A stretch of 64,000 nucleotides of DNA. Source: JAXMBN01 sp046349875 (GTDB lineage Bacteria > Planctomycetota > Planctomycetia > Pirellulales > Pirellulaceae). Positions within the stretch are counted from its first letter, which is position 1. Every line of letters begins with the position of its first letter. Shown here piece after piece: positions 1 through 9,687 of the stretch. The position numbers and the translations under genes were made by a program. The DNA is taken from assembly GCA_046349875.1 (NCBI GenBank), contig JAXMBN010000009.1, positions 1-64,000 on the forward strand, in the 5' to 3' direction. Under the pieces are notes generated by a model. It did not search any database. It saw only the letters and a program-made list of their open reading frames with translations, and was not told the DNA's origin.

Positions 1-577
1 CGAAGTGATGCTCTATATCGGACGACTGGAACAAGACAACGCGAAGTATCGTCGACAGGGCGTGATCGACGTTCTGATGGGACGCGACCGCGATTTAGCA
101 TACTACAAATCGCAACCCAACGCCTGGGATCCGGTGGAAGGCAAGATCGAAGGCGATAAGTACAAGATCCTCGGCACCATTACCGATCAAGGCAAGCCCG
201 ACGTCGCTCAAACTAAGGCCGAAGATTCGATCAACACCTACCCAGAGCTCGACGCTATGGTTGGATTGTTCGAGTACAACCCACCCGCTTGCTACCAAGC
301 CATCGAAAAGGCCGGAAAGCTGGGCAAAATCAAGCTCGTTGGATTCGATGAAAACGACGTCACCTTGCAGGCCATCAAAGATGGAACGTGTACCGGAACG
401 GTCGTCCAAAACCCTTACGAATACGGCTACGCTTCGGTAAGCACGCTCAAGAAGATCCTTGGCAAAGAAGCCAACGCCATTCCTGAATCGAAGTATGTCG
501 ACATTGCGCCGCGCGCGATCACCAAGGCCAATGTGGATGACTATTGGGCCGATCTCAAGGCGAAGAAAGGCAAGTAA
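1..577 (+). CDS. Sugar ABC transporter substrate-binding protein, 5' partial
   Basis: This is the C-terminal ~190 residues of a periplasmic binding protein of the ribose/galactose (RbsB-like, Peripla_BP_4) type; its start lies before the window. It would capture a sugar in the periplasm and hand it to the permease. The fragment shows the family's second lobe: a DAMVGLFEYNPPACYQAIEKA stretch (about residues 85-105) as in RbsB-type folds, then IKLVGFDENDVTLQAIKDG and a TVVQNPYEYGY segment, where these proteins complete the sugar pocket. The stop at 575-577 is 7 bases before the ATPase start, so the three genes form one transporter operon. The sugar cannot be told from sequence. Family call is firm; substrate unknown. 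Confidence 0.88.
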   Translation, partial: EVMLYIGRLEQDNAKYRRQGVIDVLMGRDRDLAYYKSQPNAWDPVEGKIEGDKYKILGTITDQGKPDVAQTKAEDSINTYPELDAMVGLFEYNPPACYQAIEKAGKLGKIKLVGFDENDVTLQAIKDGTCTGTVVQNPYEYGYASVSTLKKILGKEANAIPESKYVDIAPRAITKANVDDYWADLKAKKGK

Positions 578-584
578 GCCGACG

Positions 585-2090
585 ATGTCGCAATCGCCTC
601 AGCCCTATCTTGAAGTCCGGAATGTCTCGAAACAGTTTCCGGGTGTTCGAGCGCTGACCGGAGTGAATCTTCAAGTGTTTCCCGGTGAAGTTCTCGCCTT
701 AATCGGCGAGAACGGAGCAGGCAAAAGCACGTTGATGAAGATTTTAGCGGGCGTTCAAATGCCGGATGCTGGCGAGATTCTCGTCGAAGGCAACCCCGTG
801 AAGCTTGACTCGGTCCAAGCATCGATGGATGCGGGAATATCGCTCATCCATCAAGAGCTCAACCTTGCCGACAACCTCCAAGTTGGGGCTAATATCTTTC
901 TGGGACGGGAACCTCGCCAATGGGGCTTCATTCGGAAAGCAGAACTCAACCGTCGCGCAGCGGAAGTGCTCGAAAAGATAGGACTACAAGTTGCCCCCAA
1001 GACGCCTCTTTCCGATTTGACCATCGGCAAGCAGCAGATGGTCGAAATCGCTAAGGCGATGTCGGTTAATGCTCGAGTGCTCATCATGGATGAACCGACT
1101 TCGAGCCTCTCGAGCCATGAGACCGAGCAGCTCATTGCTGCGGTCAAAGATCTGCGAGCCAAAGGAATTGCAGTTATCTACATATCGCATCGATTGGGTG
1201 AAGTCCGCGAACTTGCAGATCGCGTGGTCGTACTGCGAGATGGTGCCAACGCTGGAAATCTCGACCGGAACTCCATCACGCATGACAACATGGTTCGATT
1301 GATGGTAGGTCGTGATATCTCGCAGTACTACGATCGCAAGCCTCATGCCAAAGGTGACGTCATTCTCGAGGTGAGTCAACTCGTCACTCGCACCTGGCCT
1401 AAGCACGCATTGAACTTTGCAGTCCGCTCGGGCGAAATGGTTGGAATCGCAGGTTTGGTTGGCGCAGGACGCACGGAAATGATACGAACCCTTTTCGGGA
1501 TCGATCAACCGTTGTCGGGTCAAATCAAAATCGCTGGTAAGCCAGTCAAGATCGCGTCACCACGCGATGCCATCGAAGCTGGAATCGCTTTGGTCCCCGA
1601 AGATCGAAAGCAGCACGGTCTCGTTGTCGATATGCCGGTTTGGTCGAATGTGGGTCTTGCAGGTCTGTGGGCCAATCGCCTTCCGGGTGGCTTTGCGCGG
1701 AAATCCAAAGAGCTCAGCGATACTCGCGAGATGATTCAAAAGCTACGTATCAAGACGCCGCACGAAAGGCAAATTGCGAGATTCCTTTCTGGTGGCAATC
1801 AACAGAAAGTGGTCCTCGGGAAATGGTTGGCTCTTGGCCCCAAAATCCTTCTTCTCGATGAACCCACGCGTGGCATCGATGTCGGTGCCAAGCAGGAAAT
1901 CTATCGGCTTATGGAAGAGCTTGCCAAACAAGGGATGGCCATCCTCTTTGTATCGAGCGAGCTCGAAGAAATCATTGGTATGAGTGATCGCACGCTGGTC
2001 ATGCACGAAGGCAGGCTTACCGGCGAACTTCCTCGCGAAAAATTATCCGAGGAAGCGATTATGCGACTAGCGACAGGACAAACTTCATGA
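585..2090 (+). CDS. Sugar ABC transporter ATP-binding protein (RbsA/MglA type)
   Basis: A 501-residue tandem ATPase that powers sugar import. The start at 585 (MSQSPQPYLEV) was chosen because it immediately precedes the first ABC domain; the open frame upstream overlaps the binding-protein gene and looks non-coding. The first domain has Walker A GENGAGKS (about residues 41-48) and Walker B VLIMDEPTS. The second has the degenerate Walker A GLVGAGRTE, an intact LSGGNQQK signature and LLLDEPTRGIDVGAK. One canonical and one degenerate site is the usual pattern of monosaccharide importers such as RbsA and MglA. The stop overlaps the permease start by four bases (ATGA at 2087-2090), indicating translational coupling. 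The frame is intact. Confidence 0.95.
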   Translation: MSQSPQPYLEVRNVSKQFPGVRALTGVNLQVFPGEVLALIGENGAGKSTLMKILAGVQMPDAGEILVEGNPVKLDSVQASMDAGISLIHQELNLADNLQVGANIFLGREPRQWGFIRKAELNRRAAEVLEKIGLQVAPKTPLSDLTIGKQQMVEIAKAMSVNARVLIMDEPTSSLSSHETEQLIAAVKDLRAKGIAVIYISHRLGEVRELADRVVVLRDGANAGNLDRNSITHDNMVRLMVGRDISQYYDRKPHAKGDVILEVSQLVTRTWPKHALNFAVRSGEMVGIAGLVGAGRTEMIRTLFGIDQPLSGQIKIAGKPVKIASPRDAIEAGIALVPEDRKQHGLVVDMPVWSNVGLAGLWANRLPGGFARKSKELSDTREMIQKLRIKTPHERQIARFLSGGNQQKVVLGKWLALGPKILLLDEPTRGIDVGAKQEIYRLMEELAKQGMAILFVSSELEEIIGMSDRTLVMHEGRLTGELPREKLSEEAIMRLATGQTS

Positions 2091-3627
2091 ATCGGAAGTC
2101 AATCGGGATTTTCGGACTCTTCTGCGGTCTATTTCTATTCTTGTCCTTCATGACTTCGAGTTCATGGTTGGATCCATTTCATGGGACCTTTCTTCAACCC
2201 AACAACATCGAAAATCTATTGCGACGGACTTCGATGTTTGGATTGTTGGGAATCGGTGTTGCCTTCGTGATCATGACGAGTGGCATCGATCTTTCGATCG
2301 GTTCCATCGTTTGCCTTTCAGGCTGCCTGTTAGCGATCTTTCTTCAGGTCGACTATCGCGCCATGGATCGCAAGGAAGTGCTTCAAATCCAGGCCAGCGA
2401 TCATACGATTCTGATACCTGGCGAACGAGTGTATTTGCAAAGGGAGACACGATTCGTCTCTTTGGAGCACGTCGCGCCGGGAATGCCTTCGCTGATCGAA
2501 GGTGGAGACCGTTCAGATCGAGAATGGTGGCGGAAGCCATTGAGCCAAAGCCAGCCTTTGACCGTCACCGGAGATCTATCGAACAATGATGACTCAGGGC
2601 AAATCCTTGATGATTCTGGTCGCATCGTTCAACGATCCGCCGATGGCAAGGAATCGAATGACGCTTGATGCATCGATTCCAACTTGCGTCTCGAGATCAG
2701 GAAGTGATGCTCGTCATCCGGCAGGACAGAAGCAAAGCGAGAAATCAAGTCGTCGATCGTTGAAGGATCGCGAGAACGCAACTCGATCTGCGGCGATCCT
2801 GGTTCCGACTTTGCCGATGGCTGGTTTGCCATTCAAATGTTTCGCCATCGTATGAATTCAGCTGGCTCTGTTGAGCGTGCTTGTGATTGCAGCAGGGCTG
2901 GGTGCCGTTCACGGTTGCTCATTACACGCGTTCGCTTGCAGCCTTTTATCGTGACCCCATCTGCGGTCTCTTGATTTATCGAAAGCTGTCTCGATGGACG
3001 GATAGCGATCAGCCGGTTACGGGTTCGGGATGGAATATGCTCAAAGCCTCAGTCACTGGGAAGTGGTAAGTGGGTTCTCTATCAATGGGACGCCAACGGC
3101 GACACCGCGCCCGACCTTCATCCCCTACCTGTTCATATTGGTGGGGATGGCCATTGCCGCGGCCAGTGTTTTCTCAATTTGACGGTTTGGGGACGCTATC
3201 TGTGGCGGTGGTCGCAATGAAGAAGCAGCCCGCGTCCGGTGGCATCAATACTGCTCGCGTACGTGTTGAAGCACGTTCTCTGCACGACGGCAGCCGCAGC
3301 AGGCGGAATGTTATTCGCGCTTTCGACGCAAACTCGATTCTCTCTCATCGAGCTTTGGGAACATTTTCGAACTCTATGCAATCGCTGCAGCGAAGTGGGC
3401 GGATGCAGTTTGCGAGGTGGGGAAGGAACGATCGTCGGCGTCATTATCGTGCACATCCGTTATGCAGATGCTCAACAATCTCACCTCACATGAAGATCTC
3501 GGACAAGTGGGAAGGAACCATCATCGGTGCGATAATCTTGATTGGAGTCATGACCGATGAGCTCGTCCGACAGTATCGCGCAAACGGCGAGGCCCTCAAG
3601 AAGCGAGCGATCTTGCCCGGCGAATAA
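2087..3627 (+). CDS. Sugar ABC transporter permease (RbsC type), several frameshifts
   Basis: The N-terminus is clear: a hydrophobic helix, then the RbsC-family stretch LGIGVAFVIMTSGIDLSIGS (about residues 53-72). Translation shifts frame several times after about 2640. The remaining family blocks appear in other frames: an ITRVRLQPFIVT-like block near 2920, LCGLLIYR near 2960, a GRNEEAARLSGI-like block near 3220, AAAAGGMLFAL near 3295, and WEGTIIGAIILIGVMTDELV near 3510. The span is about 510 codons against roughly 320 for E. coli RbsC. The extra length is a hydrophilic segment from about residue 90. The membrane domain would form the sugar channel. I cannot exclude a real pseudogene, but the coupled intact ATPase argues for read errors. 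Confidence 0.72.
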
Positions 3628-3792
3628 TCCGCAACAGCACACTGCGTTTCGTCCCAATCTCTGTAGAACCCGCTGCGGCCTGCTCGTAGCGGCAATTTCG
3701 GGAATCGCTCCAAGAGATGTGGACACTGCAATTGCACTAAACATGCAGGAACTTTGGAAGTGGTGTTCGCAAGAAATGCGGGGAGGAATCAC

Positions 3793-5466
3793 GTGAAGAG
3801 CCTATCCATTGAAAATCTCTGGGTTTTGGCCATGGGGCTTTTTGGGTGACCTGCTGCACGACTAGTGTACAAGCGGAAACCTAAAGATCCATTGCCGTTG
3901 CCGCCGCAAGTCGAAATGATCGACAAGCAAATCGAGCAAACCTGGAAGGATTTTCAAATCACCGCTTCCAAGAGCGAGGATGATCTTCTTTGGTGCCGTC
4001 GCGTTTTCTTGATCTTTTGAGACATCCCAACCTTAAAGGATTTAAAAGTTTCGCCAAGAACGATGCGCTGGACAAGCGGCACCACGGCTCATCAACACGC
4101 TTCTCTTCGACAACCGACAAATACACCAGAATATGCAGCCCGTTTTGCAAACATTTGGACCAACGTTCTGATCAGATATAATGGTGGCATGGAGCGAAAT
4201 ACTCTGATCAATCGCGAAGCCTTGAAAAATACCTTCGCGACCATTTCGCTCGCAACAACCCATACGACGACATGGTGTATCAACTGGTGCTACCGCTGGT
4301 ACGACCAAACCGGGAGCAATTTTAACGGTGCCACCAATTTCTTGGCGATGAAAGTCAATGAGGAGAATGGTGTGCCAGCGACGGCCGCAGTCTCTCGAAT
4401 CTTTCTCGGCCTTCAAGTTCAATGCACCCAATGCCACAACCATCCATTCAATCAATGGAAGCAACAAAAGTTTTGGGAATTCAATGCGTTCTTTCGACAA
4501 ACGCGCGCTCTTCGCCGTTACGTCTCGGGTACACGCGATATCGATCACTGCGAATTGGTCGATCAAGACTTCGCTGGAGAAAGCAATCGCACGCAAGAAG
4601 CTGACTTGTTCTTCCAACTTCGCAACGGGGTCACCAAAGTTGCCTATCCAGTATTTGTGGATGGAACAGAGATTGGGCGAAGCGGCTACGTTAGCGATGT
4701 GAACCGAAGACTAGAGCTCGGCAAACTCATTCTCCAAAGCGATTATCTCGACAAGATGATCGTCAACCGCATGTGGGCTCATTTCTTTGGATACGGATTC
4801 ACCAAACCGATCGACGACCTCGGTCCGCACAATGCTCCCTCGCACCCCGAACTTCTAGAGAGCCTTGGAAAAGAGTTTCGCAATACGAGTTACGACACCA
4901 AGCAACTCATCAAGTGGATCGTTCTTTCGAAGCCCTATCAGCTTTCCTCTCGAATTTCGAAAGGCAATGAAAAGGATGATCCCCAACTTGGAGAAAGCCC
5001 AAAATTCTCGCACTATTATTCGAGACAAATGGGACCTGAAGAGCTCTATCAATCATTAGTGGCAGCAACCCAAGCGGATCGCAAGGGTTCGCTCGAACAG
5101 CAGCAACGCCAGCGAGACGACTGGTTAAAACAATTCGTCGTCGCATTCGGTACCGATGATGGCGGGGAAACCACGACCTTCAATGGATCGATTCCGCAGT
5201 CGTTGATGATGTTCAATGGGGCCTTGATCAAGGAAGCAACCAGCATCGAATCTGGTTCTTGGCTCGATCAGTTGGCAAAGAACAATGCGAAGCCACAAGA
5301 CAAATTGAATTATCTTTTCATCGCTGGATTGGGACGACGCGTTTCCAATGATGAAGTGACGGTGGGCACGAACCTATTGAGTGCCCGCAAAGGAAACCAA
5401 GCCCAAATGCTCCAGGACATGTGGTGGGCAATTCTGAATAGCAACGAGTTCATTATCAAGCACTAG
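3793..5466 (+). CDS. DUF1549/DUF1553 planctomycete protein
   Basis: A planctomycete-type PSCyt2 (DUF1549) plus PSD1 (DUF1553) protein. These are exported and often sit beside DUF1501 genes; their biochemical role is unproven. A GTG start at 3793 follows a GGGGAGGAA ribosome site and leads into a hydrophobic, signal-like N-terminus. Frameshifts affect roughly 3840-4330, where DUF1549 fragments are read as WKDFQIT, CRRVFLDLL and ANIWTNVLI. From about 4325 the frame is clean: NGATNFLAMKVNE, then LGLQVQCTQCHNHPFNQW (a possible haem-binding CTQCH motif), then DUF1553 landmarks MIVNRMWAHFFGYG, HPELLESL and KWIVLSKPYQLSSR, ending NSNEFIIKH. It ends 11 bases before the DUF1501 gene, with which it forms the usual pair. 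Confidence 0.85.
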
Positions 5467-5477
5467 GGGACTACCAA

Positions 5478-6750
5478 ATGTGGAATCGATTTTTGACACC
5501 TCGAGGCATGAATCGCCGCCACTTCATGTCGCACATGGCGGGTGCCGGGGCATTGGTGGGCTCTTCCTTGGCGATGGGCCATTCGCTTCGCGTTCACGCG
5601 GATACTCTTAAGAAGAATCGCAAGAGCGCTATTCTTCTTTGGATGGGTGGTGGACCGGCGACGATCGATATCTGGGACTTGAAGCCTGGCGCTGCAACCG
5701 GTGGGCCTTTCAAACCGATTTCCACCTCGGGTGACGCCCAGATCTGCGAGCATATGCCGTTGATGGCCAAGCAGATGCACCACATGGCGATCATTCGCTC
5801 GATGAGCACTCGTGAAGCCGATCACGATCGTGGTCGCTATTACATGCACACCGGATACGTGCCCAATCCAAACATTGAACATCCAAGCTACGGAGCCGTA
5901 TTGGCTCACGAACTTATGGATCAGCGACCCGACTTGGCGATTCCGCCCTTCGTTGCGGTTGGCGGAGCCAGCGAAGGCCCTGGTTTCTTGGGCATGGCCT
6001 GGTCACCCTTCAATGTTAGCAGCAACGGTCGCATCCGAAACCTCGATATGAATCTTGACAATCAACGATTGCTTCAACGCGCAGCTGCGTTGGAAGTGAT
6101 CGAGCAAGGTTTTATCAAACAGCAACGTGGATCTTCTTCCGAAGAACACCGCAAGATTCTCGGCAAGACGATGGACTTGCTTACCAGTGCCCAGATGGAA
6201 GCCTTCAATGTCGAGAAAGAACCCGACAACGTGAAGGAACAATACGGCAAGAACAATTTTGGTGAAGGATGCCTCCTCGCACGTCGCTTGGTCGAGTCAG
6301 GTGTGCCCTTCGTCGAGGTCGACCTCGGCGGGTGGGATAACCATCAAAACATCCACCGCACTCTCGAAACAGATAAGCTTCCTGGTACTCGATAAAGGCG
6401 AGCGTTTGGTAAGCGACCTCGACCAACGAGGTCTGCTGCAAGATACAGCCATCATTTGGATGGGCGAGTTTGGTCGTACACCGCGCATCAACGGAGATGC
6501 AGGACGTGATCACTTTGCTCGCGCTTGGAGCTGCGTCGTTGGTGGAGCAGGAATCAAGGGCGGCATTGCTGTTGGAGAAACCAATGAAGATGGGATGGAA
6601 GTAACAAGCACCCCGCATTCTTCAGAAGATTTGATGGCTTCCGTCTGCAAGGCACTCGGAATTTCACTTGAGACGACCTACACCAGTCGCAACGGTCGTC
6701 CCATGAAGATTGCAGGGGGCGGTGCTCCCATCAAAGAACTGTTTGCATAA
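5478..6750 (+). CDS. DUF1501 exported protein, one frameshift
   Basis: A DUF1501 protein, sulfatase-like in fold and almost always paired with DUF1549/DUF1553 genes in planctomycetes. The N-terminus carries NRRHFM followed by a hydrophobic stretch ending near SLRVHA, consistent with Tat-type export. Family landmarks are ILLWMGGGPATIDIWDLKPG, the AIIRSMSTREADHDRGRYYM block, and later LLQDTAIIWMGEFGRTPRIN and GRDHFARAWSCVVGGAGIKGG. The frame breaks near 6386: in CTTCCTGGTACTC removing one base of the GG doublet restores KLPVLDKGERL and joins the two halves. That pattern points to a single inserted base, not gene decay. Substrate and activity are unknown; the family call is firm. Confidence 0.88.
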
Positions 6751-6809
6751 CGGCTTGAACGTTGATTCTTTCCCGGAAGGGGCGTTTCTCGAGGACGTGT
6801 CGATCGCAA

Positions 6810-7327
6810 ATGGAGGAAACATCGCAGGAGCCCGCTCCGATCGATGTGGAAGAACTGATTCATAAGCATCAGACAGGCATTTGGAGATATCTACGTGCCC
6901 TCGGCTGCGATCGCGCACTTGCAGATGACCTAACACAAGAAACGTTTCTGGCCGTTTTGAAGAAGCCGTTTGAACAAATCAACTTTGCAGCAACCAATGC
7001 ATACCTTCGTCGCGTTGCCTACCACCTATTGATTTCTCACCGACGAAGAACGGGCAAAGTCGTTTTGACCGATCAAGCTGAAAGCCTGGAAGTGGATTGG
7101 ATGCGATGGGCTGGCTTTGATGGCGGCGATGGTGCTCTCGATTTGCTTGCCGATTGCTTTCACCGATTAACTGAACGAGCTCAATTATCCTGCAAATGCG
7201 GTTTCGCGACAACGCGGCCCGTGAAGAAATAGCTGCAGCGTTAGGTGTTTCTGAGCATGGAGCGAAGAACCTCATGCAGCGAGCTAAGACACAACTCAAG
7301 GAATGTGTCGAAAGTAGATTACAATGA
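6810..7327 (+). CDS. ECF-type RNA polymerase sigma factor, one frameshift
   Basis: A ~172-residue sigma-70 family factor of the extracytoplasmic-function type. The start MEETSQEP at 6810 was chosen because the open frame upstream has no family match. Region 2 is visible as LGCDRALADDLTQETFLAVL and AYLRRVAYHLLISHRRR. After a frameshift near 7190, region 4 continues as RDNAAREEIAAALGVSEHGA and KNLMQRAKTQL, the DNA-binding helix-turn-helix that reads the -35 element. The stop overlaps the next gene's ATG (7324-7327), so sigma factor and membrane protein are probably co-translated. This pairing suggests that the next gene's N-terminus acts as its anti-sigma; the sigma probably controls the local DUF1549/DUF1501 block (inference). 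Confidence 0.85.
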
Positions 7328-9383
7328 AAGACCAACCCCATCCTATCATCGACGCTTTTCTCGAAGAGCTCTTATCCGATAAGAGCCCTCCCGATTTATC
7401 GTGCAGATCGATTTTGCACCGGTTCTTCACGAAGAGAATGCCACCAAGCATTTGGCATGGGAAGAAGCAGTCCGTTTGGCCCATTCCCCGCGCCAACGCA
7501 GCATCGTGAAGCCGACGCTACCTCCGTTGGTCTGCATGCGTTTCAGCCAGAGATCGCAGTAGAAAATCCCAGTCCCGTTGTCAACGTTTCGCGGCATCGC
7601 AAGTCAGTGTTCCAAGGATCGCATGACCATGCGTTGGGTATGGGTCGGTCTGAGCGCTGCAGCAGCTTCCATTCTCTGGTTGCTCTGAATTGGTAAGGTT
7701 TTCAGAATACAAATCCATCGATTGCCAAGTCACCCAATACCGATGCCCGAAGAAACTTTCAGTAGCCGCTCAGCTCGAGCTGAGTCGCCGGAAAAGAATG
7801 ATCGAAAGACTCCTCTCAATCCGTTTCCGATCGATCGCACACCTTTCCATTCCAATGAATCAGTTGCATCGCAAACCACCGAATCCAAAGATATCACGGT
7901 TGCGAAGATGGATACCTGAGAAATCGTTCGGCACATCAATTCGCGGTTCAGTGAGATTTGGAATCAAAGTAACACGCAAGTAGCTCCTCTCGCTCCACGC
8001 GATCAATGGTTACAGCGAGTCAATATATTCGTCTTGGGGCAAGAGACTTCGACCGAAACCAATGCTTCCGAGTTTCCTTTGGAGAGCATCGAAGGGCGAT
8101 TGGCCTATCTTCGAAAGATTACCGAAACGAAAGAGTTTGCTCAGTACTGGTCGAACAAGCTTGCCGACGGATGGCTTGGAAGCCGCGGAAAAGGGGATCG
8201 AAGCCCTGCTCGCCAAGCCTTCAATGCATGGCTAGCGCAGCAAATACTCAAAGGGACTCCATTGCATCAAGTACAACGCGAATTGCTGACAGCAAAGGGA
8301 TCGGATCATCCCGAGGCCGAAGATTTCAATGCCGCATCGCATTGGTTGGCCGCTTCGTTTGAAGGAAATTCTGCCAAACTTGCAGAGCATCTTGCATCGG
8401 GCATTCTCGACACCAATCTGGCATGCAGCCGTTGCCATGAGAATGGTAATTCCAATCCTGCAACCTATTGGGGTGTTGCTGCAGTGTTGGGACAAGTGGG
8501 CATCGAGAACGTCAAGAAGGACGAACAAAACGTTCGCCGTGTTGTCTTCAAAAAGCCAAGTGACAAATTCTATGAGCGTAAAGATGGGACCATGGCGTTG
8601 GCCATTCCTCGGATGATCGATGGAAGCGTCTACATACCCGATGGAAATACTCTTGAACCATTAGCGGAATGGGTTGTCCAATCGTCGGAGCGAAAGAAAG
8701 CAGCCATCAATGCGGTCTGGAATAACTTGTTCGGACAGCGGCTCGTTCCCAATTATGGATTGGCTTCCAACGAAGGCGTCGAAGAACGATCGGAACTCCA
8801 ACAGTTTCTAGCCAATCAATGGTCTGCTCATGGAGAAGATGTTCGAAGTTTAGTTGCATGGGTAGCTGCTAGCAAGCCATTTGCATTGAGTGAATCGTCA
8901 ATGACGCTCGACGAATATTTCCTTGCCAGCGAACAAGAACTCGATGCATGGCGAATGGCCGATCGACAATTGGCCTTCTTCACACAACCTCGTGTCGATG
9001 CCAAAAACGAAAACGCGAACACACGTTTGATCGATCTCGCTCAAACCATTAAGAAGGATCGGGATGAAGTGCGTGCGCAGCCTCGCGAACAAAAGCCCTC
9101 CCTGAAACCGAACGCCACCATCGTCAAGAATGCGACGGCCGAGCATGTACGATTCTTTGTCCACGCACGGGGATTAAGTGCTCCTCTTCAAGACCAAGTG
9201 GCGCATTGGTTGGAATCGAATATGAGCTGGGAGTCGCTGGTCGACCATGTCGCGATGCTGACTCGCGGCCAGTCTGCGTCACCTAAGTTGCAGGAAATTT
9301 CGAAAGAGGTTCTGGCTCAAAGTGGCAATGACCGTCGAACCGCCCTCACCCGTATCTTGCTAACGGAGATCGGCTACTACTAA
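7324..9383 (+). CDS. Membrane-anchored DUF1549/DUF1553 protein with anti-sigma-like N-terminus
   Basis: The frame opens with MKDQPHPIIDAFLEELL and a PPDLS motif, an N-terminus seen in planctomycete DUF1549 proteins encoded after ECF sigma genes. A single hydrophobic helix follows around 7635-7680 (WVWVGLSAAAASILWLL). Then come DUF1549 remains (EIVRHINSRFSEIWNQ near 7920) and, from about 8034, a long clean frame with ATYWGVAA preceded by an ACSRCHENG motif, NAVWNNLFGQRL, and DUF1553 ends LVAWVAASKPFALS and GDNRRTAL-like LTRILLTEIGYY. At least three frameshifts lie between 7400 and 8030. The likely topology is a cytoplasmic sigma-binding tail joined to an exported domain. The anti-sigma role is inferred from position and architecture, not shown. 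Confidence 0.75.
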
Positions 9384-9687
9384 CGATCGAGTCATGGACT
9401 ATGATCGAAGCCTACTCGGCACCAACTCGCACAACGCATTTCCTCATAAGAAATGCGTTTTTTTACGCCCACTCACATCGCCCTGTGCGCCCACATTCCG
9501 GCTTCGGTAACTCCGCAATTGTCTCGGTCATTAGCCCATTTGGGTATGAATACGTACGATTGCGGGAATTCCGAACTTCGTTTTCCCTGGAAAAACCGGA
9601 GTCCCTATTCGGTACCTAGTACTTGGGGCGTTTGAGATATAATGGAGATAGCCCCCTAATTCCTTCCCACCTCAATGGACCCGCCTT
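9384..9687. other. Intergenic stretch before the cytochrome-WD40 gene
   Basis: About 300 bases without a supported gene. It begins with the hairpin described at 9433-9464. The remainder should hold the promoter and leader of the gene starting at 9688; an AT-rich TGAGATATAATGG stretch near 9632-9645 resembles a -10 element, but no matching -35 element can be called with confidence. Confidence 0.5.
9433..9464 (+). terminator. Intrinsic terminator after the DUF1549 gene
   Basis: A perfect 10-bp stem (AACGCATTTC at 9433-9442 pairing with GAAATGCGTT at 9450-9459), a 7-base loop and a run of seven T (9458-9464) lie about 50 bases after the stop at 9383. This is a textbook plus-strand intrinsic terminator and marks the end of the sigma/DUF1549 operon. 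Confidence 0.85.
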
